Assembly: GCA_900472295.1 (NCBI GenBank)
Contig: UCIA01000002.1
Span: forward strand, 496,001 to 560,000
Length of the DNA stretch: 64,000 nt
Direction: 5' to 3'
Origin: Hyphomicrobiales bacterium
GTDB taxonomy: Bacteria; Pseudomonadota; Alphaproteobacteria; Rhizobiales; Rhizobiaceae
Position numbers and translations under genes: made by a program. The notes under the pieces were generated by a model that was not told where the DNA came from, searched no databases, and was given only the letters and a program-made list of their open reading frames with translations. Positions 9,580 to 17,704 of this stretch are shown one piece after another. Each line of letters starts with the position of its first letter. Position 1 is the first letter of the stretch.

Positions 9580-11648
9580 GTGATCTGGGCGCGGCTGAAG
9601 GGCTACTTCGAAATCGGTTTGGCAGGGCTGACGCAGCCGACGCGCTCGGACTGGATTTTCGCGCTGCGCACCGTTTCGGCCGGTCTGATCGCGCTTTTCG
9701 CCGCATACGCGCTGAAACTCGACCACCCGCAATGGGCGATGATGACGGTCTTCATCGTTGCCCAGCCGGTCGCCGGCATGGTGCTGGCGAAAGGTTTCTA
9801 CCGGCTGCTTGGCACATTGGCCGGCGGACTGGCGGCGATCGCCATCACCTCGGTTTTCGGCACCAATCCCTGGTTGCTGGTGACCGCCTGTCCGTCTGGA
9901 TCGGCCTGTGCACGCTGGTCTCGTCACTGCTGCGCAACCCGGAAGCCTATGGCGCCGCTCTTGCCGGCTACACCGCCATGATCATCGGGCTGCCGGCTTT
10001 CGGCCAGCCGCATCTGGTCGTCGATCTCGCCGTCGCGCGCTGCGCCGAGATCGTGCTCGGCATCGTCTGCGCCGGGCTGACCAGCCGACTGATCCTGCCC
10101 AAGCTGGCGGCCGATGCCATCATCTCCAGGCTGAAGCGCAGCATCCTCGACCTAGCCGCCTATGCCGGCGGCGCTTTCTCCGGCGGCGATCCGGCAGTGC
10201 TGGCCGGCCTGCACCGCAAGCTGATCACCGATGCCCAGACGCTTGCCGAGATGCGCACCTATGCCCGGCTCGAAGCCCCGAGTTTCGCCACCCGCGCCCA
10301 TCCGGTCAGGCGCACCATCGGCCAGCTTCTGTCGGCACTGTCGGCGGCGCGCGCGCTGCATTCGCATGCCGCACCGAAGAACGCCGCCCTCATTCCGGTG
10401 CGCTCGGAATTGCAGTCGCTGGTCGGCGAACTGGCGGCCAGGCCCGAGGCACTGGACGATACATCGCCCTGGGTGATGCGGCTCAACGCGATTGCCGGCA
10501 AGGCCCGGCAAGTGCCCGACGCCTCGGCCGATCAGGGTGACGACAGAGTTGGCACGATCACCCGCCTGACCATCGCCGCCGATTTCGCCGAAGCCTTCAA
10601 GCAGGTGCTGCGCGGTCTCGACGCTCTGCGCGCGCCAGCGACGCGCCCGGGCCGAGGCACCAGGCAGCAGCCGGCACTGGTTGTGCACCGCGATTATCCC
10701 GGCGCGGCGCGCAACGCCATACGCGCGGCACTGGCCACGCTGGCGGTCGCCGCCTTCTGGCTGACGACGAAATGGTCCGACGCGGCCGGCACCGTCATTC
10801 TGGTTGCCGTCGTGTCCAGCCTTTTCGCCGCGCGTCCCGACCCGGTGCAGGTGTCCTGGGGCTTCTTCAGGGGAACGCTGCTCGCTCTGCCCTTTGCCTT
10901 TCTTGTCGGCCAGGTCGCGCTGCCTGCCCTGCCCGGCTTCGGCTGGTTCACGCTGTTTGTCGTGCCGATCCTGGTGCCGACGGCGCTCGGCATGGCCAAT
11001 CCACGCACCGTCGGCGTGGCGACGGCCTTTGCCATCAACTTCCTCGCCTTCCTCAACCCGCATCAAGCAATGATCTACGCTCCAGGCACGTTCTTCGCCG
11101 GCTCGGCGTCGGTGCTGGTCGGCATCCTGCTGGCGATCGGCGTCTTCATCGTCGTGCTGCCCGCCGATCCATGGCTCGCCGCCAACCGCATCGTGCGCGC
11201 CATGCGCGAGGATCTGGCGCGGCTTTGCCTGCATGAGCGGGTGCCGCGGCGTTCAGCCTTCGAGAGCCTTGCCTATGACCGCATCAACCAGCTGATGCCG
11301 CTTTTGCAGAATGCCGGCCGGAAAGGCGATGCCATCCTCGGCGGCGGCGTCGCCACCGTCACCGTCGGCCTCGAAATCCTGCGCCTGCGCGCCGCGCAGC
11401 AGAATACGGCGATTCCTGCCGAAACCGCGCTTTCGATCACCAATTTCCTGCGCGGCCTGGCGCGCGAGCTGCTCTTTCGCGCCCCTAGCGACCCGCAGAC
11501 GGCGACCATCACCGTCGCCCGGCAATATGCGGCAGGCCTCTCGGAGCGCAGCGACAGTGCCGACATGCTGCAGATCGCAGCCTCGCTGCGCATCATCGCC
11601 GCCGCGATCGAGGACTTTCCGGATTTTTTCGCCAAGGATCGCGGCTAG
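9580..11648 (+). pseudogene. FUSC-family aromatic acid exporter, interrupted by a single-base frameshift
   Basis: Two reading frames together encode one FUSC-type inner-membrane protein (AaeB/YccS-like, about 689 residues), a family that exports aromatic acids or related compounds. The first frame starts at a GTG at 9580 (GGAGA 7 nt upstream) and encodes the first membrane helices to about 9888. The protein then continues in the -1 frame, beginning LSVWIGLCTLVSSLLRN, and ends at 11648. Restoring one C in the GCC/CTG junction at 9886-9890 would join the two parts exactly. A second cluster of membrane helices occurs near residues 375-530. No slippery heptamer is present, so this is either a genuine inactivating mutation or a sequencing error. 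Confidence 0.85.
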
Positions 11649-11652
11649 AGCT

Positions 11653-12774
11653 TCAAGCCGCCGCTATCGCCAGTGCATGACCGCGCGCGTTTTCGCGCAG
11701 CGCGTCGAGATGGATCGACTTGACCAAGGCGGCGAGATCGCCTTCTGCCGACTGTCCGCCGAGTTCCTTCATCATCAGCCAGCTGGTCTCCTGCACGCCG
11801 GCGATGCGCTTGCCGTTGGCGACCTCGCGCCAGATCTTGAGCGCCCGCAGGATGATGCCATGGGTGGGAGCGGCAAGGCCGGCGCTGCGAAACAGCGCCT
11901 GCAGCGCCACGTCCTGTCCGCCGGCAAGCAGCGCCCGCACCCGCTGCTCCGACTGCTGGCTGAGCGCGACCAGGGTCGAGCCGAAGAAGTCGACCTTGCC
12001 GTGGGCGATGGTGCGGATGATGAAGCTTGCGGTCAGGTCGCCGCGCAGGCGCAGATGTTCGATGAGTGCGGCATGTTCTTCCGTGCGCGTGCCTTCGACC
12101 AGCCGCACCGAAGCCTTGACGCAGGCATCGCGCGTGACGCGCTCGGCTCTCGCCGCCCCCATCAGCGCCATCACCAGCGGCGAAGCCTTCAGCGTTTCAC
12201 CAAGCTTGACCAGCAGCATGTGCCGGCAGTCGGCCGGCAGTCGCGCGTCGGTGACCATCGCCTCGCGCAAATGCGCGATATGGCCATGCCGCTCGGCCAT
12301 GCGGCGAAAGCTGAGCGACGCGATATCGGCGCCGTCATTGGCAAGCAGCGCTGCACAGGCTTCCGGTTCGCCGATCTCGGCAATGGCCGCGGCAACCGCC
12401 ATCGAAACCACCGGTCGGTCGGCGATCAGTTTCTGCGTCGCCTTGTGGCCTGCAGCCACGCGGTCGATCAGATCGGCATCGGTGAGCAGCGGCGAACGCG
12501 CCAGAACCAGGGCTGCCACTTCCGGCTGGTCGGAGGCAAGCGCACTGATGATCTGGAGCGGCGCGTGATGGCTCATCGACAGCGCCTCGGCCATCGCCAG
12601 CCGCACCTTCGACGAGGCGTCGTCGAGCAACAGCGTCAGCGCCGCCTCGGCGGCGCAGCGATCCTCGAAAGGCAGGTCGGAATTGATGTAGGCGCGGGCC
12701 AGCGCGCTCGCCGCCGCGGCACGCTCCGAGACCCTCGCCGTATAGATCCATTTGAGAAAATGCGAGACAACCAT
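11653..12774 (-). CDS. DUF2336 domain protein (alpha-helical repeat)
   Basis: This 373-residue soluble protein is rich in short Ala/Leu helices such as SERAAAASALARAYI and AEAALTLLLDD, which give a HEAT-like repeat pattern along most of its length. It matches the DUF2336 family, which is widespread in alphaproteobacteria and has no settled function; I infer a scaffold or protein-interaction role. It has no signal peptide or membrane segment. It converges on the FUSC gene with 4 nt between stops, and is divergent from the MaoC gene. Confidence 0.8.
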   Translation of the reverse strand: MVVSHFLKWIYTARVSERAAAASALARAYINSDLPFEDRCAAEAALTLLLDDASSKVRLAMAEALSMSHHAPLQIISALASDQPEVAALVLARSPLLTDADLIDRVAAGHKATQKLIADRPVVSMAVAAAIAEIGEPEACAALLANDGADIASLSFRRMAERHGHIAHLREAMVTDARLPADCRHMLLVKLGETLKASPLVMALMGAARAERVTRDACVKASVRLVEGTRTEEHAALIEHLRLRGDLTASFIIRTIAHGKVDFFGSTLVALSQQSEQRVRALLAGGQDVALQALFRSAGLAAPTHGIILRALKIWREVANGKRIAGVQETSWLMMKELGGQSAEGDLAALVKSIHLDALRENARGHALAIAAA

Positions 12775-12925
12775 ACTGCCTGTTACGCCCCTTGCCGGAA
12801 AGCTTCCGGCCCCGGGAATGACCCTAGGCAGAAATGGTTTACGAACGGTTCACCATGTTTATTAACTGGCTTGCGAGCGCTGGAAGCAGCGCCTATCAAC
12901 CGTCAGGCAGCGGAGGAGAAATACG
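12775..12925. promoter_or_regulatory. Divergent intergenic region with a small hairpin
   Basis: This 151-bp region separates the DUF2336 gene (minus) from the maoC-like gene (plus). It contains a perfect 7-bp inverted repeat GCCGGAA-AGC-TTCCGGC at 12794-12810, close to the DUF2336 start. An A/T-rich stretch at about 12838-12867 is the likely promoter area. GGAGGAGA at 12910-12919 is the ribosome-binding site for the maoC-like gene. Confidence 0.4.
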
Positions 12926-13378
12926 ATGGCCGGGCTTTATCTCGAAGAGTTCGTCGTCGGCCATGTCTTCCGGCACACGCTGCGCAAGACCGTCACCGAA
13001 AGCGACAACATGCTGTTCTCGGTGATGACGCTGAACCCGCAGCCCCTGCATATCGACTTCGACTTCGCCGCCAAGAGCGAATGGGGCAAGCCGCTGGTCA
13101 ATTCGCTGTTTACGCTCGGCCTGATGATCGGCATCTCGGTCAACGACATCACCGTCGGCACCACGGTCGCCAATCTCGGCATGAAGGAGACGGTGTTTCC
13201 GCACCCGGTCTTCCATGGCGACACCATCCGTGTCGAGACGACGGTGATCTCGGTGAGGGAGTCGAAATCGAAACCGGACCGCGGCATCGTCGAATTCGAG
13301 CATCGCGCCTACAACCAGAACGATGCGCTCGTCGCCAAATGCACGCGCCAGGCGATGATGATGAAAAAGGCGGCTTGA
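12926..13378 (+). CDS. MaoC-like acyl-CoA hydratase
   Basis: This 150-residue single hot-dog-fold protein belongs to the MaoC hydratase family, which adds water to enoyl-CoA or related unsaturated acyl-CoA esters. The region from SDNMLFSVMTLNPQPLHID to AAKSEWGKPLVNSLFTLGL corresponds to the hydratase core, with Asp and His as likely catalytic residues. Its stop overlaps the start of the CitE-like lyase (ATGA), so the two products are translated together. The pairing suggests a hydratase plus C-C lyase acting on a C4-C5 hydroxyacyl-CoA such as malyl-, methylmalyl- or citramalyl-CoA; the exact substrate cannot be read from the sequence. Confidence 0.85.
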   Translation: MAGLYLEEFVVGHVFRHTLRKTVTESDNMLFSVMTLNPQPLHIDFDFAAKSEWGKPLVNSLFTLGLMIGISVNDITVGTTVANLGMKETVFPHPVFHGDTIRVETTVISVRESKSKPDRGIVEFEHRAYNQNDALVAKCTRQAMMMKKAA

Positions 13379-14259
13379 TGCGCTCGCTGCTGTTCGTGCC
13401 CGGCGATTCCGAAAAGAAGCTGGAAAAGGGCTTTGGCGCCGGCGCCGACGTGGTCATCGTCGACCTCGAAGATTCCGTCGCGCCGCAGAACAAGGCGGAG
13501 GCGCGCGAGATCGCGGCACGCTTCATCGTCGGCAACAGGCATCAGACCAGCGCCGCGATCTATGTCCGCGTCAACGATCTCTCCACCGGATTGACCGATG
13601 ACGATCTGGCCGCCTTGGTTGCGGCCAAACCCGACGGCATCATGCTGCCGAAGTCGAACAGCGGCCAGGACGTGCAGCAGCTCTCGGCAAAGCTGCGGGT
13701 GCATGAAGCCGAACACGGCCTGCCGGACGGCGCCATAAAAATCCTGCCGATCATCACCGAGACTGCTGCTGGCGTGCTTGCGGCTGCAACCTATGCCGGG
13801 GCAAGCGCGCGGCTTGCCGGCCTCACCTGGGGCGCGGAAGATCTTTCCGCCGCGATCGGCGCCCGCGCGGCGCGCGACGAGAACGGCCGCTACACCGACG
13901 TCTTCCGCCTTGCCCGCATGATGACCATCCTTGCCGCGAGTGCGGCGGAAGTCGCGGCGATCGATACGGTTTTCCCCGCCTTTCGCGACATGGCGGCGTT
14001 TGAAGCAGAATGCACGGAAGCCGAGCGCGATGGCTTTACCGGCAAGATGGCGATCCACCCGGCGCAGGTGCCGGTCATCAACGCCGCTTTCACGCCGTCA
14101 GCCGAAGCCGTGCAACGCTCGCAGGCGATCGTCGCGGCGTTCGAGGCAGCGGGAAATCCCGGTGTCGTCGGCATTGACGGCAAGATGTACGACCGGCCGC
14201 ATCTGAAACTGGCCGAACGGCTTCTGGCGCGAGCAAGGCCGGCGGGGATTTCGATTTAG
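13378..14259 (+). CDS. HpcH/HpaI aldolase / citrate lyase beta-like CoA-ester lyase
   Basis: The 293-residue protein is a TIM-barrel CitE-like enzyme. It starts MRSLLFVPGDSEKKLEKG and contains the family signatures VDLEDSVAP (metal-binding Asp/Glu), the Glu in ITETAAGV, TWGAEDLSAAIG and KMAIHPAQV. Such enzymes cleave malyl-CoA, citramalyl-CoA or relatives to an acyl-CoA and a 2-oxoacid or glyoxylate. The alphaproteobacterial set includes malyl-CoA lyase, malyl-CoA thioesterase and citramalyl-CoA lyase, and I cannot choose among them. The ATG overlaps the maoC-like stop. The stop overlaps that of the convergent flavin reductase gene by a few bases. Confidence 0.87.
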   Translation: MRSLLFVPGDSEKKLEKGFGAGADVVIVDLEDSVAPQNKAEAREIAARFIVGNRHQTSAAIYVRVNDLSTGLTDDDLAALVAAKPDGIMLPKSNSGQDVQQLSAKLRVHEAEHGLPDGAIKILPIITETAAGVLAAATYAGASARLAGLTWGAEDLSAAIGARAARDENGRYTDVFRLARMMTILAASAAEVAAIDTVFPAFRDMAAFEAECTEAERDGFTGKMAIHPAQVPVINAAFTPSAEAVQRSQAIVAAFEAAGNPGVVGIDGKMYDRPHLKLAERLLARARPAGISI

Positions 14260-14864
14260 TCTTTTCCCCAGTGTGGCCGGCGCATCGAAAAGATCTCGCT
14301 GACACTGGCATAGTCCATATAGCCGAGACGGCCGACATTGCCCGCCCCGACAATATCGAACATCCCGTCTTTCAGGAACGCATCGTCGATGTGCACGCCG
14401 ACGACTTCACCGGCTACGACGACCGCGCTCGTCGGCGTCCCGTCCAGCGCCTTTGGCCGCAGGATTTCCGTCACCCGGCATTCAAGGGCTGCGGGCGCTG
14501 CCGCGACGCGGGGCGGCGCAACAAGGCGCGACGGCGCCATAGCCAGATCGGCATAGTCGAATTCGCTGATGCCGCGCGGTGCATCTACCGCCGTGCGGTT
14601 CATCTTTTCAGCCAGATCGCGGCTGACCAGATTGGCGACGAATTCGCCGGTCTCTTCGGCAAAGGTAGCGCTATCCTTCTCGCCTTCGGATGAAAACCAG
14701 ACGATGAAGGGTCGCGTCGAAAAGGCGTTGAAGAAGGAATAAGGAGCAAGGTTGATCTTGCCTTCCCTGTTTAGGGTCGAAATCCAGCCGATCGGACGTG
14801 GCGCTACGATCGCCTTGGACGGATCATGTGGCAGCCCATGCCCCTTTGACGGCTCGTAGAACAT
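14256..14864 (-). CDS. Flavin reductase-like domain protein (FMN-binding)
   Basis: This 202-residue protein belongs to the flavin reductase/DIM6-NTAB family. It has the N-terminal pattern PRPIGWISTLNREGKINLAPYSFFN and the segment EFVANLVSRDLAEKMN, both typical of FMN-binding split-barrel proteins. It may supply reduced flavin or bind FMN for an unidentified oxygenase. It directly follows the nitroreductase gene: the nitroreductase stop begins one base beyond the start codon here. A two-gene redox operon is therefore likely. Confidence 0.88.
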   Translation of the reverse strand: MFYEPSKGHGLPHDPSKAIVAPRPIGWISTLNREGKINLAPYSFFNAFSTRPFIVWFSSEGEKDSATFAEETGEFVANLVSRDLAEKMNRTAVDAPRGISEFDYADLAMAPSRLVAPPRVAAAPAALECRVTEILRPKALDGTPTSAVVVAGEVVGVHIDDAFLKDGMFDIVGAGNVGRLGYMDYASVSEIFSMRRPHWGKD

Positions 14865-15449
14865 TCACCCCACCCACGGCCCCGTATAATCGGCGTAGAG
14901 CTTTGCCGGATCCGGCCGTGGCCGCTCCGGTGCGGGGCCTTGATAGGAGCCGATATGGATGAAGCCAACGACGCGCTCGTGCGGCGCCAGCCCCAGCATC
15001 GCTCTGGCCTCCGGTAAGTCGGAATACCAGTTGCTGATCATGTTGGTGCCGTAACCCAGCGCATTGGCCGCGATCATCAGGTTCATCGCCGCCATGCCGC
15101 CGGACAGGAACATTTCCCATTGCGGGATTTTTGGATTTTCCTTCGGGCTCGAGACCACGCCGATGACCAGCGGCGCGCGCGAAAAGCGCGCCAGTTCCTG
15201 GTTGCGGCGGTTCTCGGGCAACGGCCCTTCGCGCTGTTCGGCAAGGGCTGCCAGCTTCCTGCCGATCTCCACGCGCGCTTCGCCGCGATAGAGGATGAAG
15301 CGCCACGGCTCCAGCCGGCCATGGTCGGGCACCCGGCTTCCGGCGGCGATCATCGTCGCGATATCGGCATCGCTAGGCGCAGGTTCCTTCAATTCAGGGA
15401 TCGGCGCGGAATTACGGGTCAGCAGGAAGTCGATGATCGGCGACGCCAT
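14865..15449 (-). CDS. Nitroreductase family protein (YdjA-like)
   Basis: The 194-residue protein is a compact FMN-dependent nitroreductase-family oxidoreductase. It has the N-terminal LLTRNSAPIP and RVPDHGRLEPWRF segments that form the FMN phosphate site in the short YdjA type, and GGMAAMNLMIAANALGYGT as the second flavin-contacting helix. Members reduce nitro groups or quinones with NAD(P)H; the natural substrate is unknown. GGAG lies about 6 nt before the ATG at 15449. It is the first gene of the pair with the flavin reductase-like gene. Confidence 0.9.
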   Translation of the reverse strand: MASPIIDFLLTRNSAPIPELKEPAPSDADIATMIAAGSRVPDHGRLEPWRFILYRGEARVEIGRKLAALAEQREGPLPENRRNQELARFSRAPLVIGVVSSPKENPKIPQWEMFLSGGMAAMNLMIAANALGYGTNMISNWYSDLPEARAMLGLAPHERVVGFIHIGSYQGPAPERPRPDPAKLYADYTGPWVG

Positions 15450-15602
15450 GGAGTCTCCTGGAATTTGAGCTGAAGCGCGCCATTGCGGATCGGAGCGGCT
15501 CGGGCATTGGCGCGGCGCGCGCCGGACGAAAGAGCCTGTAGCCGACGCGGATCGGACTCTTAAGCCTTGAAATTGCCACCGCCTTGGGCTTCAACGCAAG
15601 GC

Positions 15603-16568
15603 ATGTTTGAGGGGACATTGCGCCTTTTCCTGATTTGGCTCGCCGCCGCACTGTTGATGGTGCCGGTTTCGTCTGCCATGGCGCAGAATGCGGACGGCAT
15701 CGGCGATCTGAAACTTCCCGATATTTCGAGCTATGCGACGCCCAAGAGCGAAACGTCACTGGCGCTCGGCAGCGGCGGCACCATCACGCTGTCGGCACAA
15801 CTGACCGACAAGGGCGCCGACATCACTCGCGGCATCGTCTGGCGCGTGTTCAAGCCTGAAGCCGCCAGCGACGGCAAACTGCCGATGGTCGCTTCCGCAC
15901 ATGGCGGCAGCGCCGTCTTCCAGCTCCAACCCGGCTCCTATCTGGTCCACGCCTCCTATGGACGCGCAGGCGCCACCAAGCGCATCACCGTCGGCAAGGA
16001 CGCCAAGCGCGAGAGCCTGGTGCTCGATGCCGGCGGCCTCAAGCTCGACGCCGTGCTGTCGGGCGGCGTGCGCATCCCGCCGAAGAATCTGCGCTTCTCC
16101 ATCTATGAGGGCCACGCTGAGGCCAATGGCGACCGTGCTTTGATCATCCCCAATGTCGAGCCGAACACCGTCGTGCGGCTCAACGCCGGCGTCTACCATG
16201 TCGTCTCCACCTATGGCGCGGTGAATGCCGTGATCCGCTCCGACATCCGCGTCGAGGCCGGCAAGCTGACCGAAGCCACCGTCGAGCATCGCGCGGCGGA
16301 GGAGACCATGAAGCTGGTGCGTGAGACCGGCGGCGAGGCCATTGCCGATACCTCCTGGTCGCTGCTCAACGAATCCGGCGATCCGATCAAGGAAGCTGTC
16401 GGCGCCTTCGCCTCTATGGTGCTGGCCGAGGGCCAATACACCATCATCGCCAAGAACCGCGACCGCATCTACCAGAAGGATTTTACAGTCGTTGCCGGGC
16501 AGAACCAGGAGATCGAGGTTCTGGCCACCGAGGCCTCGGCCATCGATCCCGAGGAAGGCGCCGACTAG
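15603..16568 (+). CDS. Secreted protein of unknown function (repetitive beta-rich)
   Basis: The 321-residue product has a signal peptide (hydrophobic core about 8-24, cleavage after SSAMA). The mature part looks like repeated beta-sandwich units: similar segments recur at about 65-125 (VWRVFKPEA, then GSYLVHASYG), 145-220 (LRFSIYEG, then AGVYHVVSTYG) and 240-310 (SWSLLNESG, then EGQYTIIAKN). I do not know a named family, but three carboxypeptidase-regulatory-like or Ig-like repeats in the periplasm is a reasonable reading. The ATG at 15603 is preferred over an upstream TTG because it leads directly into the signal peptide. A two-hairpin repeat follows the stop. Confidence 0.75.
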   Translation: MFEGTLRLFLIWLAAALLMVPVSSAMAQNADGIGDLKLPDISSYATPKSETSLALGSGGTITLSAQLTDKGADITRGIVWRVFKPEAASDGKLPMVASAHGGSAVFQLQPGSYLVHASYGRAGATKRITVGKDAKRESLVLDAGGLKLDAVLSGGVRIPPKNLRFSIYEGHAEANGDRALIIPNVEPNTVVRLNAGVYHVVSTYGAVNAVIRSDIRVEAGKLTEATVEHRAAEETMKLVRETGGEAIADTSWSLLNESGDPIKEAVGAFASMVLAEGQYTIIAKNRDRIYQKDFTVVAGQNQEIEVLATEASAIDPEEGAD

Positions 16569-16571
16569 CTG

Positions 16572-16673
16572 GAGCAATTCCAGGAAAAGTGTGAGCGGTT
16601 TTCCGTCCGGAATTGCGACAAAACAATGAGACAGAGCGGTTCACCGTTTCCGTGAAACGGCGAACCGCTCTAG
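16572..16673. repeat. Two-hairpin intergenic repeat, copy 1
   Basis: This roughly 100-bp unit has two adjacent dyads. The first runs from GCAATTCC at 16574 to GGAATTGC ending at 16616, with inner arms GGAAAA/TTTTCC. The second runs from AGAGCGGTTC at 16633 to GAACCGCTCT at 16671, with inner arms CCGTTTC/GAAACGG. Both dyads are intact here. Related copies lie at 31467-31566 and 37711-37813. This copy sits between convergent genes and could also end their transcripts. Confidence 0.9.
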
Positions 16674-16680
16674 CGCCTTG

Positions 16681-17619
16681 TCAGGCCGCTTTGCGCAGGC
16701 GGCGCGGCAGGAAGTGGACACGACCGCGCGGCGCCTCGGGCGCCAGATCGAAGACACCGCGGTGCAGACGATCGAGCAGCGTCTTGCGGTCGCGCAGCGG
16801 CTCCAGCTCGGCCCAGCTCAACACGTTGCCGACGCGCACGTCGATCGCCTTGCCGGACAGCCGCGCGAATTCGCGAATGAGCATTGAAAGGCGCAATGTC
16901 AGCGAAGCCTTGCCGACGAATTTCGCCACCCTTCCCTCGCGCTCGGCCATATTCATCGGGCCGCTGACCAGATGGAACAGCCGCCCGTTCTGTCCGGAAA
17001 AATGCATCGGCACCACCGACGCCTTGGCGTCCTGCACGAGCCGCGCGGGAAACATCTTCCACGGCAGGTCGCGCGCCCGGCCAAAGCCTTTCGGCGCGGT
17101 GGCGACGCCACCGGCCGGAAACACCACGATGGTGACGCCCTCTTTCAACAACCGCACCGCCTCATGGCGCACCGCGATGTTGTTCTTGAGCGCGTCCTTG
17201 GTCTCGGAAAAATGGATCGGCAGCGAATACGGCTCCATCTCGCGGATCCTGAGCAGATCCTTGTGGATCATGACCCTGAACGGACGTCCTAGCTGCTCGA
17301 CCAGCGACAGCACGGCAATGCCGTCGCCAATGCCGAACGGGTGGTTGGCAACGATCACCAGCGGCGTGTCCGGCAGCCTGGCCAGTGGCCATTGCTCGGC
17401 GCCGCGCACCTTGACGTCGATCAGCTCCAGCATGCGGCTGAACACGCGCTCACCGGTCGGCGCCACCTGGCGGCGCCAGAAATCGTAGAGCGCGGCATAC
17501 CGGTCTCTCCCCGACAGGCCTTCGATGGAATGGATGAACCAGCGCGTCAGCGCCGGCTGGCTGGCATTGGCGTAGGAGAGCTCGGGAAACGGTCTTTCCC
17601 GCATTTTCAGCTTGAGCAT
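16681..17619 (-). CDS. Lysophospholipid/glycerol acyltransferase family protein
   Basis: The 312-residue protein contains a PlsC-like acyltransferase domain with the NHPFGIGDG block at about 90-98 (the NH...D catalytic motif) and a downstream VVFPAGGVA block that matches the acyl-acceptor site. Such enzymes transfer acyl groups to lysophosphatidate or ornithine-type lipids at the inner membrane; its relation to hemolysin-like acyltransferases suggests lipid modification. No membrane-spanning helix is obvious. It is transcribed alone, with repeat copy 1 immediately downstream and a hairpin terminator upstream that ends thrS transcripts. Confidence 0.83.
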   Translation of the reverse strand: MLKLKMRERPFPELSYANASQPALTRWFIHSIEGLSGRDRYAALYDFWRRQVAPTGERVFSRMLELIDVKVRGAEQWPLARLPDTPLVIVANHPFGIGDGIAVLSLVEQLGRPFRVMIHKDLLRIREMEPYSLPIHFSETKDALKNNIAVRHEAVRLLKEGVTIVVFPAGGVATAPKGFGRARDLPWKMFPARLVQDAKASVVPMHFSGQNGRLFHLVSGPMNMAEREGRVAKFVGKASLTLRLSMLIREFARLSGKAIDVRVGNVLSWAELEPLRDRKTLLDRLHRGVFDLAPEAPRGRVHFLPRRLRKAA

Positions 17620-17658
17620 GAGGGCTCGTTACAAGGTTGGCGTGACAGGCATGTGAAA

Positions 17659-17684
17659 ATGGCGGTGGATCGCTCCACCGCCAT
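17659..17684 (-). terminator. Intrinsic terminator after thrS
   Basis: A perfect 11-bp stem (ATGGCGGTGGA paired with TCCACCGCCAT) with a 4-nt loop is followed on the minus strand by TTTT. It lies 21 bp after the thrS stop and before the acyltransferase start, as expected for a terminator of thrS. Confidence 0.75.
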
Positions 17685-17704
17685 CTCCACAAAACATTGA
17701 TTGC

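Noticed and set aside
9880-9892. Programmed -1 frameshift in the FUSC gene
   Set aside because: No slippery heptamer or following stimulatory structure is visible; a lost base is the simpler reading.
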